Shown here piece by piece: positions 53,787 to 63,111 of a stretch of 64,000 nucleotides of DNA (position 1 is its first letter; each line of letters opens with the position of its first letter). Both the position numbers and the translations under genes were made by a program. The notes below the pieces were generated by a model. That model ran no database searches. It saw nothing but the letters and a program-made list of their open reading frames with translations, and was not told the DNA's origin. Location of the stretch: NCBI GenBank assembly GCA_964035575.1, contig OZ037913.1, positions 248,001-312,000 of the forward strand, given 5' to 3'. Origin of the DNA: Rhynchopus sp. YZ270_cl-10. Lineage: Eukaryota; Euglenozoa; Diplonemea; Diplonemida; Diplonemidae.

Positions 53787-55199
53787 ATGAAACTAGGCGT
53801 GCTCTTCATTGCCGCGCTGCTGGTTGGCGTGAGCGATGCCGAAAAGAAGAAGGACTTGTATAAGGTGCTTGGCGTGAAGCGGGATGCTGGACAGGATGAA
53901 ATCAAAAAGAACTATAAGAAGCTGGCACGGAAATACCACCCGGACGTGAGCAAGGAGAAGAACGCCAAACAGAAGATGGAGAAGGTGAACGAGGCTTACA
54001 CTACTCTCTCCGACGCCAAGAAGCGCGAGGAATACGACCTGGGTGGGTCCGATAACAACAACTTCCGCCGCGGGGGCGGTGGTGGTGGTGGGTTTGGCAG
54101 TGGTTTTGGGGACTTCTTCCGAGGCTTCGGGGGTGGCGGCGGTGGTGGTGGTGGTGGCCGACGCACCAGAAGCAGTGGTGGCGGTGGAGGCTCTGGCTTC
54201 AACTTTAACTTTGGAGGTGGCGGTGGCGGTGGCGGTGCCAGGGGAGGCAGAGGAGGCCAACAGCAACATCAACAACAACAACAACAACACCAACCCCCTC
54301 CCAAGAGGATCCTCCGTCCCTACGAAAAGAGCGCGTACTCGCTGGGCACACATACCGTGCAGGGAGACGTCCTTAAAAAAGGAAAGGATTTCAAAGATGT
54401 GACCGACCTCGCAAACCTTGCAGCACGCAAAAAGGGGGCAACCGGGTTTATTCTTGACCCTAGCGGCCGTCAAGGGAAGCTGATATTTGCGCTGGGGAAG
54501 CTTAAAAAACGGGGTTCCTCCTGGCCTCTGTACCTTCTTAAGGAGTACTCTAGGATTAATGAGAACGGTGCGCAGGATTTCCACTCTGCCGGGCACGGTG
54601 TGAAGGACACACCGTTCATTGCGAAAAACCTTCTCAAACAAGGTAAGCAGTGGCACACCTACACGGATCTGGCGAGGCTCATCGCAAAGCAAGGTGGGGT
54701 GGGTTTTGTTGAAAAGGATGGAACAGCGAGGTTAGTGAAGAAGGGGTACATGCGTGGCCCAGGTGAGGAGCTGGGACGGCTGTTTTTGCTTGGAAGCTCG
54801 AAGCAGCATGTGGCCATCAACAGGCCGAAGCCGGGTGTAGTGATTGAGAGTTCCCCAGAGATGTACAATGAACTTTGCTTTGCAGGGAAGGATGGCAAGC
54901 CTTGTCTCATGATGTTCACAGGGACGTCCCCAAAAGACCGGGCCTACGCCGAGCAGGTCGCAAAAGAAAAGAAAGATTTCTGGGTCTTCCTCCACCCATC
55001 CAACTCCGCAACCCACGTTGCCCACAAGATGAGCACCCATCTCGGGTCTCCCTCCTCCAGACGCTACACAGTCGCTCTCAAGCATGACACCTACGGTATT
55101 ACCTGTGAATATTCGTTCTCTTCTGACCCCGAAAACGAAGAATTCCCATGGAAGTCTTTCAAACACTCGAGAACCCACGGATACCCACAGCCCTGGTAA
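53787..55199 (+). CDS. ER-type DnaJ/Hsp40 protein with novel C-terminal region
   Basis: 470 residues. It begins with a signal peptide ([18 protein letters not shown]) followed directly by a J domain at about 22-88, with the catalytic HPD at 51-53 and the usual helix III ([19 protein letters not shown]). Next come a long Gly/Phe-rich linker (about 95-165), a Gln/His tract (about 172-185) and a C-terminal region of about 280 residues that is not the standard DnaJ substrate-binding domain. This region has two related segments ([20 protein letters not shown] and [20 protein letters not shown]) and a possible thioredoxin-like end ([20 protein letters not shown]). It should act with an Hsp70 (BiP) in the secretory pathway. 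There is no C-terminal KDEL-type signal (it ends YPQPW). Single exon; the ATG chosen starts the signal peptide. Confidence 0.88.
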   Translation: MKLGVLFIAALLVGVSDAEKKKDLYKVLGVKRDAGQDEIKKNYKKLARKYHPDVSKEKNAKQKMEKVNEAYTTLSDAKKREEYDLGGSDNNNFRRGGGGGGGFGSGFGDFFRGFGGGGGGGGGGRRTRSSGGGGGSGFNFNFGGGGGGGGARGGRGGQQQHQQQQQQHQPPPKRILRPYEKSAYSLGTHTVQGDVLKKGKDFKDVTDLANLAARKKGATGFILDPSGRQGKLIFALGKLKKRGSSWPLYLLKEYSRINENGAQDFHSAGHGVKDTPFIAKNLLKQGKQWHTYTDLARLIAKQGGVGFVEKDGTARLVKKGYMRGPGEELGRLFLLGSSKQHVAINRPKPGVVIESSPEMYNELCFAGKDGKPCLMMFTGTSPKDRAYAEQVAKEKKDFWVFLHPSNSATHVAHKMSTHLGSPSSRRYTVALKHDTYGITCEYSFSSDPENEEFPWKSFKHSRTHGYPQPW

Positions 55200-56584
55200 T
55201 AGCCTCCTTTTTTTTTCAAAAAGCAGCGTATTTTAGCCGTTTTAGGAGGTTTGCTTCCATTTGGGGGGGGGAAAGGAGGGGAGGGGAGGGTGGTCTGGGA
55301 CAAAAAAAAAACTATACACTGTTCCTCTGACGGTCCTTCTTCGCAGCCGATGTCTTGAAGCAAAAAAAAAAACGAAGTCGTTTTTTGGTGGAAGATGAAG
55401 GTTCCCAACCACTTGAGTTGTTGAGACACCCCCCAGCAACAAACCCCCTGCGTTTTGCGTAGCTTTTTTTTGTTTTTTTAGTACTTTCACCAGACTCGCT
55501 ACGGTGTTTTTGTAGTACTTTGCAAGAACAAAAAAAAAAAGCGGTATTTTGGATTGCATTTGTGGAGTTCCCTACTGATATTCAATACCAACCATTTTCC
55601 CATTAGCTCACTCTGTGCAGACTTGGTCCCAAAACGTGAGTAGAATTAGAAGACCGAGCTTCGCAAAGAGAGAGGAGGACCTGAGGGGGGAGAGGTTCCA
55701 GCAGTTGTCGTGATTCTCTTCCAAATTCGAACGGAGGGAGGAATGAAAAGGGGATGGAGGGAAGGGTGGTCTGGAGGGGGTGTGGGGGGGGGGGGAAAGG
55801 GTTAGATCTGCATCAGCGCTTTTGTGTGGTCCCTTTTCCTCTGCGGTGGGGGGGTGTGGAGTGTGGAGACAGGGAGGACCAAAGTGATGTGATGTAGACA
55901 ATTCAAAAAAAAAAAGAACGAAAAAAAAATGCATGTGGTAACTCTACCATAGAGCACAACCTTACGCGACGTCGGTGTTGGACTCAAAAAAAAAATGCAT
56001 TTTTTTTTTTTCCTCTTTTTCAAAGCCTTCGCTTCGAAGAGGGGGAAGTTGGGTAAGGGGAAGGGGGGTGGGGGGAATGGGTAACGCACAAGAATGGAGA
56101 CAGCAGTAAGCAGTACCGTTCTTGTTTTTTTTTTTTTTTCTTTTTTTCTTCTTCTTCTGTTTTCTCCTTTTTTCTCTTATGGAAATGCTTGGTCAACACC
56201 CCTCTTGAAGGATTTAGCGATTTTTCAGTCTACATTCAGCGCTTCTCATTTGACAAAAAAAATGGGGATTATTTTGCATGTAAAAGAGTCGCCTGCAGAT
56301 ATGGGGGCTTTTTGCATGCTCAACAAAGAGTGTTGATGATGATACACCGCCTCTCATGAAAATACACGCCCTTTGGGGGAAAATTCTAGATTCATGCTGA
56401 TGCAGTGATTGTGAGGAAGCACGAAGCAGAGGATGGGGAAAGGATCGTTACCAAATAGTTTCAAATCAGGAGTGAAAAGGGGGGGGTAAGGTGGGGAGGA
56501 CTCTCTGGGGATGGGGAGGGGGGTTTGATACAAAAAAAGAATATTGAAATAAAAATAATGACAACGTTACGCTGTTTTGTTTGG

Positions 56585-56640
56585 AAGGGTGACTAAGCAC
56601 GAGAGGCTTAGGGTCATCTTATAAACTTTTCTTTGTTTTA
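56585..56640 (+). repeat. F1 stem-loop repeat
   Basis: AAGGGTGA, CTAAGC, ACGAGAG, GCTTAG, GG, TCATCTT, ATAAACTTTTCTTT. Confidence 0.7.
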
Positions 56641-56879
56641 GATACGGTAGACGCAGTGAGGCGTATTTTTTTGGCCTGCGAACGAACTGTGCCACTTTCT
56701 CTTGAATCTTTAAATCGATTCAAAAAAAGCAACAATCAACCAAAAAAAAGTGACGAGAGTTCCCAATTTGTCTTATCTTTGCCACACTCTTTAAGGGGGT
56801 TGGGATGGTGACGTCTGTACGTATCCTAACATTGAGTACAGAAACCCAGCTTGGGTGGGCCTGTTTCGCTGCGCCAAAA

Positions 56880-56970
56880 ACGTAGTACAAAGGCTTCGGT
56901 CAACATTTGAGTACAGACAGACCCTAGGTTACCCAAGCGGGTCCTTAGGCGATTGTCGACACAACAAAAC
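56880..56970 (+). repeat. F6 dispersed repeat copy
   Basis: AAAGGCTTCGG, GAGTACAGACAGACCCTAGG, CCAAGCGGGTCCTTAGGCGA and TTGTCGACACAACAAA match 26004-26090. Confidence 0.7.
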
Positions 56971-57100
56971 GGGCAAATATGAGAACCTTTGTCTTTCAAG
57001 TTTTTTCTTTCCTTGGTTGCATTGTAACTAAGGCGAAGGTAACGAACCGTTTTAATCTACTTTGAGGCTCAGGTAATATTACCAACCTTTCAATTGGGAC

Positions 57101-57150
57101 AAGATGAACCTAAGCACGAGAGGCTTAGGCTCATCTTCTAAACTTTTTTC
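57101..57150 (+). repeat. F1 stem-loop repeat with fully Watson-Crick A-T outer stem
   Basis: AAGATGA, AC, CTAAGC, ACGAGAG, GCTTAG, GC, TCATCTT, then CTAAACTTTTTT. Here the outer arm is AAGATGA, pairing perfectly with TCATCTT, where most copies have AAGGTGA and a G-U. Confidence 0.7.
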
Positions 57151-57302
57151 TTCTTTCCCCTCCCATCCCCGCGCGGTGTTCGAAAATAGGTACCTCAATT
57201 GCTGTCAGAATTGATCATGCGGGGTACTAGGGGTTCATTTTATTCATTTTTCTCAATTCCCATCTTTTGGAAGTTGACTGAGCACGAGGCTTATACGGAT
57301 TT

Positions 57303-57337
<35 letters not shown>

Positions 57338-57426
57338 ATTATTTTAAGTCCTTTGCGCCAAACAGAATTCGACACCTATTTGGCTGCGACTCCATTTTTT
57401 TTATATTTTCTCTTTTTTTTGTAATC

Positions 57427-57644
57427 AGGGTACCTAAACAGGAGAGGCTTAGGACATACAAAGTTTTTTTTTTTTTCTGATGGGTGTGCACGAGAGGCAC
57501 ATTACATCTTGAAAAATTCTCCTTTTTAAATTCTCGATAACTCAAACAACTTTTTTAGTGCCTGCGTCCGCTGATGAACGGTGAGGTGTCTGCACTTTCA
57601 ACTTTTCTAAGGTGACTAAGCACGAGAGGCTTAGGATCATCTTA
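57427..57644 (+). repeat. Cluster of F1, F3, F2 and F1 repeats
   Basis: In order: a diverged F1 (CAGGAGAGGCTTAGGAC) at 57427; F3 (GTGCACGAGAGGCAC) at 57484; F2 (CGCTGATGAACGGTGAGG, TGCACTTTCAACTTTT) at 57555; and a near-consensus F1 from 57609 that is split after TCATCTTA by the element at 57645 and resumes at 58203 with TAAACTTTTCTTT. Confidence 0.7.
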
Positions 57645-58200
57645 AAGGGGGGCCCCGTCGATTATTTACCTTTTGAAAAGGTAAATATTACACGAAAGGT
57701 AAATAATACACGAAAGGTAAATAATACAATATTTGGACTTTATTAATTCAAAAGGTAAATAATATACGGTTTGACCTATTGCGGGTAAACGGTCCTGTTT
57801 TCGATGCACACCCACTAGACCCCCGACTCACTGCACAACAGATTTTCACACCCCGCCCTCCCTCCCCGGAACCCCTCTCGCCGTCATGTTGAACGCCTCG
57901 ACCCTTGCAGAGCTGAACCACCAGTGGGATGAGGTGCGCCGTGGCCGCTGCGAGATGGTCGTCGGCCTCGACGAGGCAAGCGTGGCGAGCCTGGACCTGG
58001 ACGTTGAGAGCTTCAGCGACACGTCCAGTGCCTCAGAACTTCACCCAAAAAAAAGCGGGGCGGAAAATTAATTAATTAAATGCCAATTCAAAAGGTAAAT
58101 AATACACGAAAGGTAAATAATACAATGTTTGGCATTAAAAAGGTAAATAATACACGAAGGTAAATATTAAAATAGGTAAATAATCGACGGGTCCCCCCTT
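57645..58200. mobile_element. TA-flanked inverted-repeat transposon with passenger ORF
   Basis: 556 bp. The left end starts AAGGGGGGCCCCGTCGATTA and continues TTTACC; the right end is its reverse complement apart from one base over about 26 bp. It interrupts an F1 repeat: the sequence either side reads TCATCTTA and TATAAACTTTT, so the target duplication is TA, as for Tc1/mariner-like elements. Both subterminal zones hold many copies of AAAGGTAAATAATACA, which look like transposase-binding repeats. Between them is a GC-rich segment with a 61-codon ORF. No transposase, so non-autonomous. Confidence 0.82.
57886..58071 (+). CDS. Short acidic ORF carried by the TA-flanked element
   Basis: 61 residues from an ATG in GC-rich context: MLNASTLAELNHQWDEVRRG, then RCEMVVGLDEASVASLDLDV and an acidic Ser-rich end. 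GC-rich codon use contrasts with the AT-rich element arms. It may be a captured host gene fragment, possibly a first exon, or an element gene. No family recognised. Confidence 0.45.
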   Translation: MLNASTLAELNHQWDEVRRGRCEMVVGLDEASVASLDLDVESFSDTSSASELHPKKSGAEN

Positions 58201-58481
58201 TATAAACTTTTCTTTCTTTTCTTTTCCTTCAACCGTATGATACCCCCTTTTTGCTTCGACACCAACGCAACCCCCTCCCCCATTTTCTCCCGTAAGGAGA
58301 AGAAACCAACCCCCTATTCTAGCGTTCGCATTTGATACTGAAGAATTGTGCAAATGTCTTAACGTGCAACCTTTTTATATTTTCCTCTTATCTCTCTCTC
58401 TCCCCCTTTTTTTTTTGGTCTCTTACAAAAAAAATGGAACCCCTCATTTTCATCCTTTCAAGGGGGGTCCATGGCTTATTC

Positions 58482-58688
58482 CTATAGAACGGCTTTGGGG
58501 TTCTGCAGGTCCTCGATGGCGCTGCAGATGAGATCGGCGATGAACTTCTTCGTCTTCGTGGGTGTCTTGCACCTCACGTTCGCCATGTACAGGCTGCTCC
58601 GCACCGTTTCAACAAATGATGTTGACGGCTTCTTTGTTGTTGTCGGTCCACCCATCACTGACCAAGGTGATCCCCCATCTGTTCGCAC
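58482..58688 (-). pseudogene. hAT transposase fragment (DUF659 region)
   Basis: On the minus strand one frame reads WGITLVSDGWTDNNKEAVNI and an adjacent frame continues with SSLYMANVRCKTPTKTKKFI, ADLICSAIEDLQNPKAV. Together these match the DUF659 domain of hAT transposases: the DGW carries a catalytic Asp, and the following KTKKFIADLI helix is typical. A single frameshift separates the two parts. The rest of a transposase (BED finger, hATC dimerisation domain) is not seen nearby, so this is a decayed fragment. Confidence 0.7.
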
Positions 58689-59067
58689 CTCCCGATTTGG
58701 TCTCGGATTCCCTCGCCGCTTGTCAACTGTTTCGAGGAGTGAGATTCTTGATCGCTACTATGGTCATCAATTTGTCCTCCCTCCTTTTCTCCACTTCTTT
58801 GAAGGTGAAGAACCGTTTTGTGGAAAACGACACCCTGAGGGTGCTTCTTGAGGGGCATGGGGTGCAGCTTGGTGTCTGTCCCCCCTTTTTTTTTTCTTTT
58901 TTTTGGGGGGGTAAAATCAGGTATCCAACCGACGAATGTTGGTTGAAAAAAACCAACCCCCATGGACCCCACCTACCACACCCCCTTTCCCCTTTCCCCT
59001 TTTTAAACTGCACCAACTATCCTACAGTATAGGTACACCAAAAGAAAAAAAAAAACCCCATCCTTTT

Positions 59068-59190
59068 AAGGTGACTAAGCTTAGGTTCATCTAAAAAGAC
59101 TTTTCTTTTCTTCTTTTTAGTGCCCTGCGTCCGACCGGTTGTACGGTGAGGCGTTTTGCACAAAAAAAACTTCTCTTTTTTTAGTTTTCC
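59068..59190 (+). repeat. F1 plus F2 repeats directly upstream of WD40 paralogue B
   Basis: A short F1 (AAGGTGACTAAGCTTAGG, TTCATCT; loop deleted) is followed by a T/C tract and TTTTTAG, then an F2 copy (GTGCCCTGCGTCCGACCGG, ACGGTGAGGCGTTTTGCAC) with another T-run ending TTTTTTTAG. The start codon follows within ten bases, so the repeats appear to supply the splice-acceptor-like leader. Confidence 0.7.
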
Positions 59191-59193
59191 TGG

Positions 59194-61385
59194 ATGGGTT
59201 GCGGGGGATCGACAGCGGCTCAAGCGAATCCTGATGCTGATATTAAGTATGCGGTCACATCGAAGGATACGACGAATGATGACAACAAAGGAAAAGCTGC
59301 GAATTTAAAGGTTATTGTCTCTCCTACTGCTTCTGATAATACTGAAAAACAGCTTCGTGCTGTGGCGCAGGTAGTACCATCTAATGTTCATTACGCCTGT
59401 TTTAAAACGAGAATGCCGGTAAAAATGCAGCCAGAAATGCAGAATTATCTGGATTTGTATCAACTCTCGAGGGGTATTATGGGGATTGAAAGAACGAATG
59501 TGTTAGGGGAGAGTGGGGCGAAGGAGTCGTATCGACCAATTAGGATTGTGCCTGACTTTTGTTCGCGGTTTTCTTTGGTAGTTCCGGAGAGTCTGGCGGC
59601 GAAGATGATGGATAGTTTGCGGGATATTGAATCCGGTTCTCCGTCAGGATCTTCTCCAACAGGAACGTCTCCGAGGCAGGCGGGTGCGGTAGCTGCGCCG
59701 ACGGTATCTCCGGCAAAGACGGGGCGGAAAAAAAATAAGGCGCAGGATCGAAAGCGTGCAGAAGGGTCGACGAATTTGGCGGTGGCGTTGTTGCTTCCGA
59801 AAATGGTGCCGTTGAGGTTGAGGGATATCAGGGTGCGGGTGGTGCAGGGGCAGTCGAAGTCGATAAGTTCCATAGCGCTGTCGTCTGATGAGAAGATGAT
59901 CGCGATAGCAGCGGTGTGCATGCCGGACCTCGCAATGAGGGCAGCGCAACTCCACTCCGCAAACGAAAGGAAGCTGCCCGAAGAGGAGCGCGCAAAACTC
60001 GCGTTTCAACCCTGCGCATTGGGGTTGAACGGGAACTCCGCGCACTTCCGCAAATATGAGACAAAACCATTTCTTTCCTCCCGGCAGTACAGTGTGCGTA
60101 CCTTTGACGTTCGTCTCGGCCGTCTTGCCGCTGTTTTTACCGATAAAAACCCGGATCTAGACCCGCAGGTGAATGACGTCTTTTTTGGTCCTGAAAATCA
60201 GCATATTTATACTTCGGGGATAACGATTGATTGTTGGGATGTGAGTAAGAGGAGGAAGACAAAGAGTTTTGAGGCGGATGGGTCCTTTGGGTTGATGTTG
60301 TGCTCGACGTTGTCCTCATGCGGGAAGTATGTCGCAGCTGGGGTGGATGTGCAGGATGACTGCGTGGGGTGGGTAGGCATCTGGCGGGAGCAAAAGCTTG
60401 TCCAAACCTTCCGCGACCACACCGCCCCGGTCTCCGCTGTAGCCTTTAATGCCGACACCTCTCTCATCATCTCTGCAGACCGATCTGGAGAGGTGATCTT
60501 ATGGGATCCACATACCCTTAAATGGAAGTGTACCTTCCCAAGAGCACATCCAACCCCGGTTATCTCGGTAGTGTTTGTCGGGCAGTCGAATGTGATAATG
60601 TGTGATTCGTTTGTAATGAGGAAATGGTCTATTGAATCAAAGGAGAGTCAAACCTTTAAGTCGCAGACAACAAGCAAAGGGTCGCGGGCGGAGTATAACT
60701 CAGATTCGGATAGTGTATCGGAGGCGACGGCGTCTGATACAGGATCAGAGTCGGGTGGTGGTGCTGTCAAGAAGGTGGCGAAGAAGAAGGCCCTGCGGCC
60801 AAAGCTCCTCTGGACTCGGAACGCTGGCAACGAAGAGGTCTCCACAGACACCCTGCTCCCAGAATACCCACCTCCCGAGCAGTCGAGCCCGCGGAACTCC
60901 ATCAAGTTCCGACTAATGCGGATCACCCCTGGCGCGACCTTGGCTGTTCTTCAAACCTATCGAGAGGTATGCATTATGAAGCGGTATTGCGTGGGGGAGG
61001 AGGGGAGGGGAATATGGGCAATGTTACAAAAGACAATGTCATCCGCGAACTGTTGGTAGTAAAAATAGCAGTGTTTTTTTTTGTTGAATGCAGCCAAATA
61101 AGGGTGATAAAAATCTGTGTGGCGCAAGGTGAAAAAGGGGATTCGGGAAATGCCGTTATACACGATCTGAATGGAAACAGAAGTAAGAATATGGGGTGTT
61201 GTCAGCAACCATTCAATCCACCCTTCTTTTCCTCACCCTTACAGAGCTTGATTATTTCCGACGACACAGGGGAAACCTTATTCCCCATCATCACACACGC
61301 CCCCTTGAGTGCGTTTGCAGCAGGGTGCACCACGGGTGTAGCAGGTGATTTGTGGGGTAACATCTACGTTATTGACTTTTTAATG
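59194..61385 (+). CDS. Acylated WD40 protein, paralogue B (3' end unresolved)
   Basis: Exons 59194-60966 and 61245-61385 join in phase 0 to 638 codons. Donors are GTATGC and GTATGT. N terminus MGCGGS (Gly2/Cys3 acylation signal), a long N-terminal region with Ser/Pro-rich and Lys-rich loops (about residues 145-190), then a beta-propeller from about 220 (SISSIALSSDEKMIAIAAV, PVSAVAFNADTSLIISADRS, EVILWDPHTL, NVIMCDSFVMRKWSIE). An acidic Ser/Glu loop (about 500-525) and a Lys-rich stretch precede the last blades. The final 141-base exon encodes LIISDDTGETLFPIITHAPL and ends at the same point as the third exon of paralogue A. The last exon is not found. Repeats F1 and F2 form its leader. Likely membrane-tethered; the partner is unknown. 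Confidence 0.85.
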
Positions 61386-61507
61386 GTATGTGTCTTCTAC
61401 TGTCTGGGGGGTATTTCACATTACACCATAGTCACACTGAACACCACGTAGTACGTGTCAAAATTGCAAACTCCAGCTGGGTATTTGGCATTATTCCAGA
61501 CAACGTC

Positions 61508-61600
61508 CGTTGTGCAGTTATACTGCTGTGCGATAACAATTTTGTGATCAAGGTGACCAAGCATGAGAGGCTTAGGGTCACCTTATATACACTTTTCTGT
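61508..61600 (+). repeat. F1 stem-loop with full Watson-Crick G-C outer stem and upstream hairpin
   Basis: GCAGTTATACTGC hairpin, CTGTGCGATAACAATTTTG, TGATC, then AAGGTGA, CCAAGC, ATGAGAG, GCTTAG, GG, TCACCTT, ATATACACTTTTCTG. The outer arms AAGGTGA and TCACCTT pair perfectly. It lies in the 3' part of paralogue B. Confidence 0.7.
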
Positions 61601-61615
61601 TATGTTCTCCAATAA

Positions 61616-63111
61616 TGTTTGACCCTCTGAGGGAACGGTAAGTGACACTTTGTTTTTGTTAAAGGCATCTCTTTGGAACTATGCTATGGAATGACCCAGG
61701 CGTATTGTTTATCTTTGACCGAATTAAAAAAAAAATGTGTAAAAATTTAGTCAATAAAATCCTTTGTAATTTCTCACAACCATCCAATACCTCCACACAA
61801 CAGCGAAATGCCCTTCCAAGCTTCACGTGAAGGGAACTGCACTGCTCCGTGCAGCTTTTGTTTGTTTATGACGGGAGGGTCAGCCCGTTCGAATCCAGCC
61901 CTACTCCCCCTTTCTGCTTGTGATATTTTCTTTTCTATATTCTTTCAAAACCCCCTTTTCTCTGTATCCTCCTGACGCCGTTCTGGTTCGTTGTTCGTGT
62001 GCCCCCGTGGGAATCTGTTCATCTTCTAAGCTTTCCTCTTTGTGAGTCTGCGCATGCAGTCTGTACCTTTTTTTTTTTTCAAAAATAAAACAAAAATGTT
62101 ACCAATCATACAATTGCAACGAGGCCGAATGCGCCTGAAAATAGGCATGTCTGGAAAATCTATCTGAGGCGTTGGCTGAGATGTACTAATACTCAATCAC
62201 GCTTCAACCACCCCTCAGTATTATTAGGACGCCTCAGCCACGCCTGAGCCGGCCTTAGCGAGGCAGATTCGGCCTCGTTGCATTGTATGAACCATGTAAA
62301 GAATGTATTACAGAATACATTGATATGCACACAATGTGAGGTGCAATTCATCTCAGGATTTTTCTTTTTTTTTCTCTCTCTCCCCCCCACCAAAAAAACC
62401 CTTCCTTCCTTCCCTCCCCTTATAGTTCTGTATTCAGTATTGTTTTTTTTTTTGGTTCGGTGTTTGTTTTTTTATGGTGTGGGTGTCAATTGAATAATTG
62501 GCTTCGGATGGACATTGATTTTCTTTTCTTTTTTGAGCTCTGCCACTTGGGGATGGGGATTTTCTATTTTTCTTCCTGAAAATTGCACTATTAGAAGGAG
62601 GGAATGTTGTGATTTATTATTTATTTTTTCTTTTTTTGGGCAATTCGTGGTCTTTACAAGAAACCCTTAACCCCTTCATTGGTCTATGGCTTCAGGGTTT
62701 CGTTTATGACAGAATATAACGCTTTGACGAAGAACTTTTGTCACAAAAACAAAAAAAAACAAAAAACAAAAAACAAAAACGAGAAAGAACATAAAATCGA
62801 CGCATTTCGGATAGTTTTTCCTCTCCCCATTTGGCTATTTCTTTCACCACCCATCTTTGCTTTTTTTTACTGGTGTTTTTATTTATGGGTAGGGGTGTGT
62901 GTGTGCACAATGACACTATTTCCGTCAGGGGAAATTTCATCTCTCATAACGTCGGCTCTCTTTCCTTGTACCCTTTGTACCTCTTTCTTTGTGATCATTC
63001 GATGAGGGCTGAGGTTTTTTTTTGTTTGCTTGTTGGGGGGTGATTTGAGGTATTTGATTGCCTCAAAAAAGTACACCTTCTATTTCAGTAGAAAGTATTA
63101 ATTATATACTC
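61616..63111. other. Intergenic
   Basis: No gene supported. A palindromic stretch with GAGGCCGAATGCGCCT (near 62121) and CTTAGCGAGGCAGATTCGGC (near 62255), with ACAATGCAACGAGGCCG-type flanks, suggests a further inverted-repeat element between about 62110 and 62290: the arms ATACAATTGCAACGAGGCCG and CGGCCTCGTTGCATTGTAT are near reverse complements. A CGTTCGAATCC word at 61886 resembles a tRNA B box but has no tRNA around it. Confidence 0.45.
62108..62288. mobile_element. MITE-like element
   Basis: The left arm ATACAATTGCAACGAGGCCG and the right arm CGGCCTCGTTGCATTGTAT are inverted repeats with minor differences, about 180 bp apart. The body holds several GAGGC and GCCTC words (ACGCCTCAGCCACGCCTGAG) that fold on themselves. 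No coding capacity. Confidence 0.55.

Larger units (their letters stand above)
55200..57426. other. Intergenic, repeats
   Basis: No gene supported. The part 55600-56100 is unusual in being purine-rich on the + strand (G- and A-runs), the reverse of the rest of the window. F1 copies lie at 56585 and 57101 and an F6 copy at 56880-56970; a very long T-run is at 57309-57336. Confidence 0.5.

Noticed and set aside
58471-58851. 126-residue plus-strand frame
   Set aside because: It is the shadow of the minus-strand hAT DUF659 fragment, which matches a known domain.
61860-61915. tRNA gene or tRNA-derived SINE
   Set aside because: CGTTCGAATCC looks like a B box, but no 5-bp T stem, acceptor stem or A box can be built around it.
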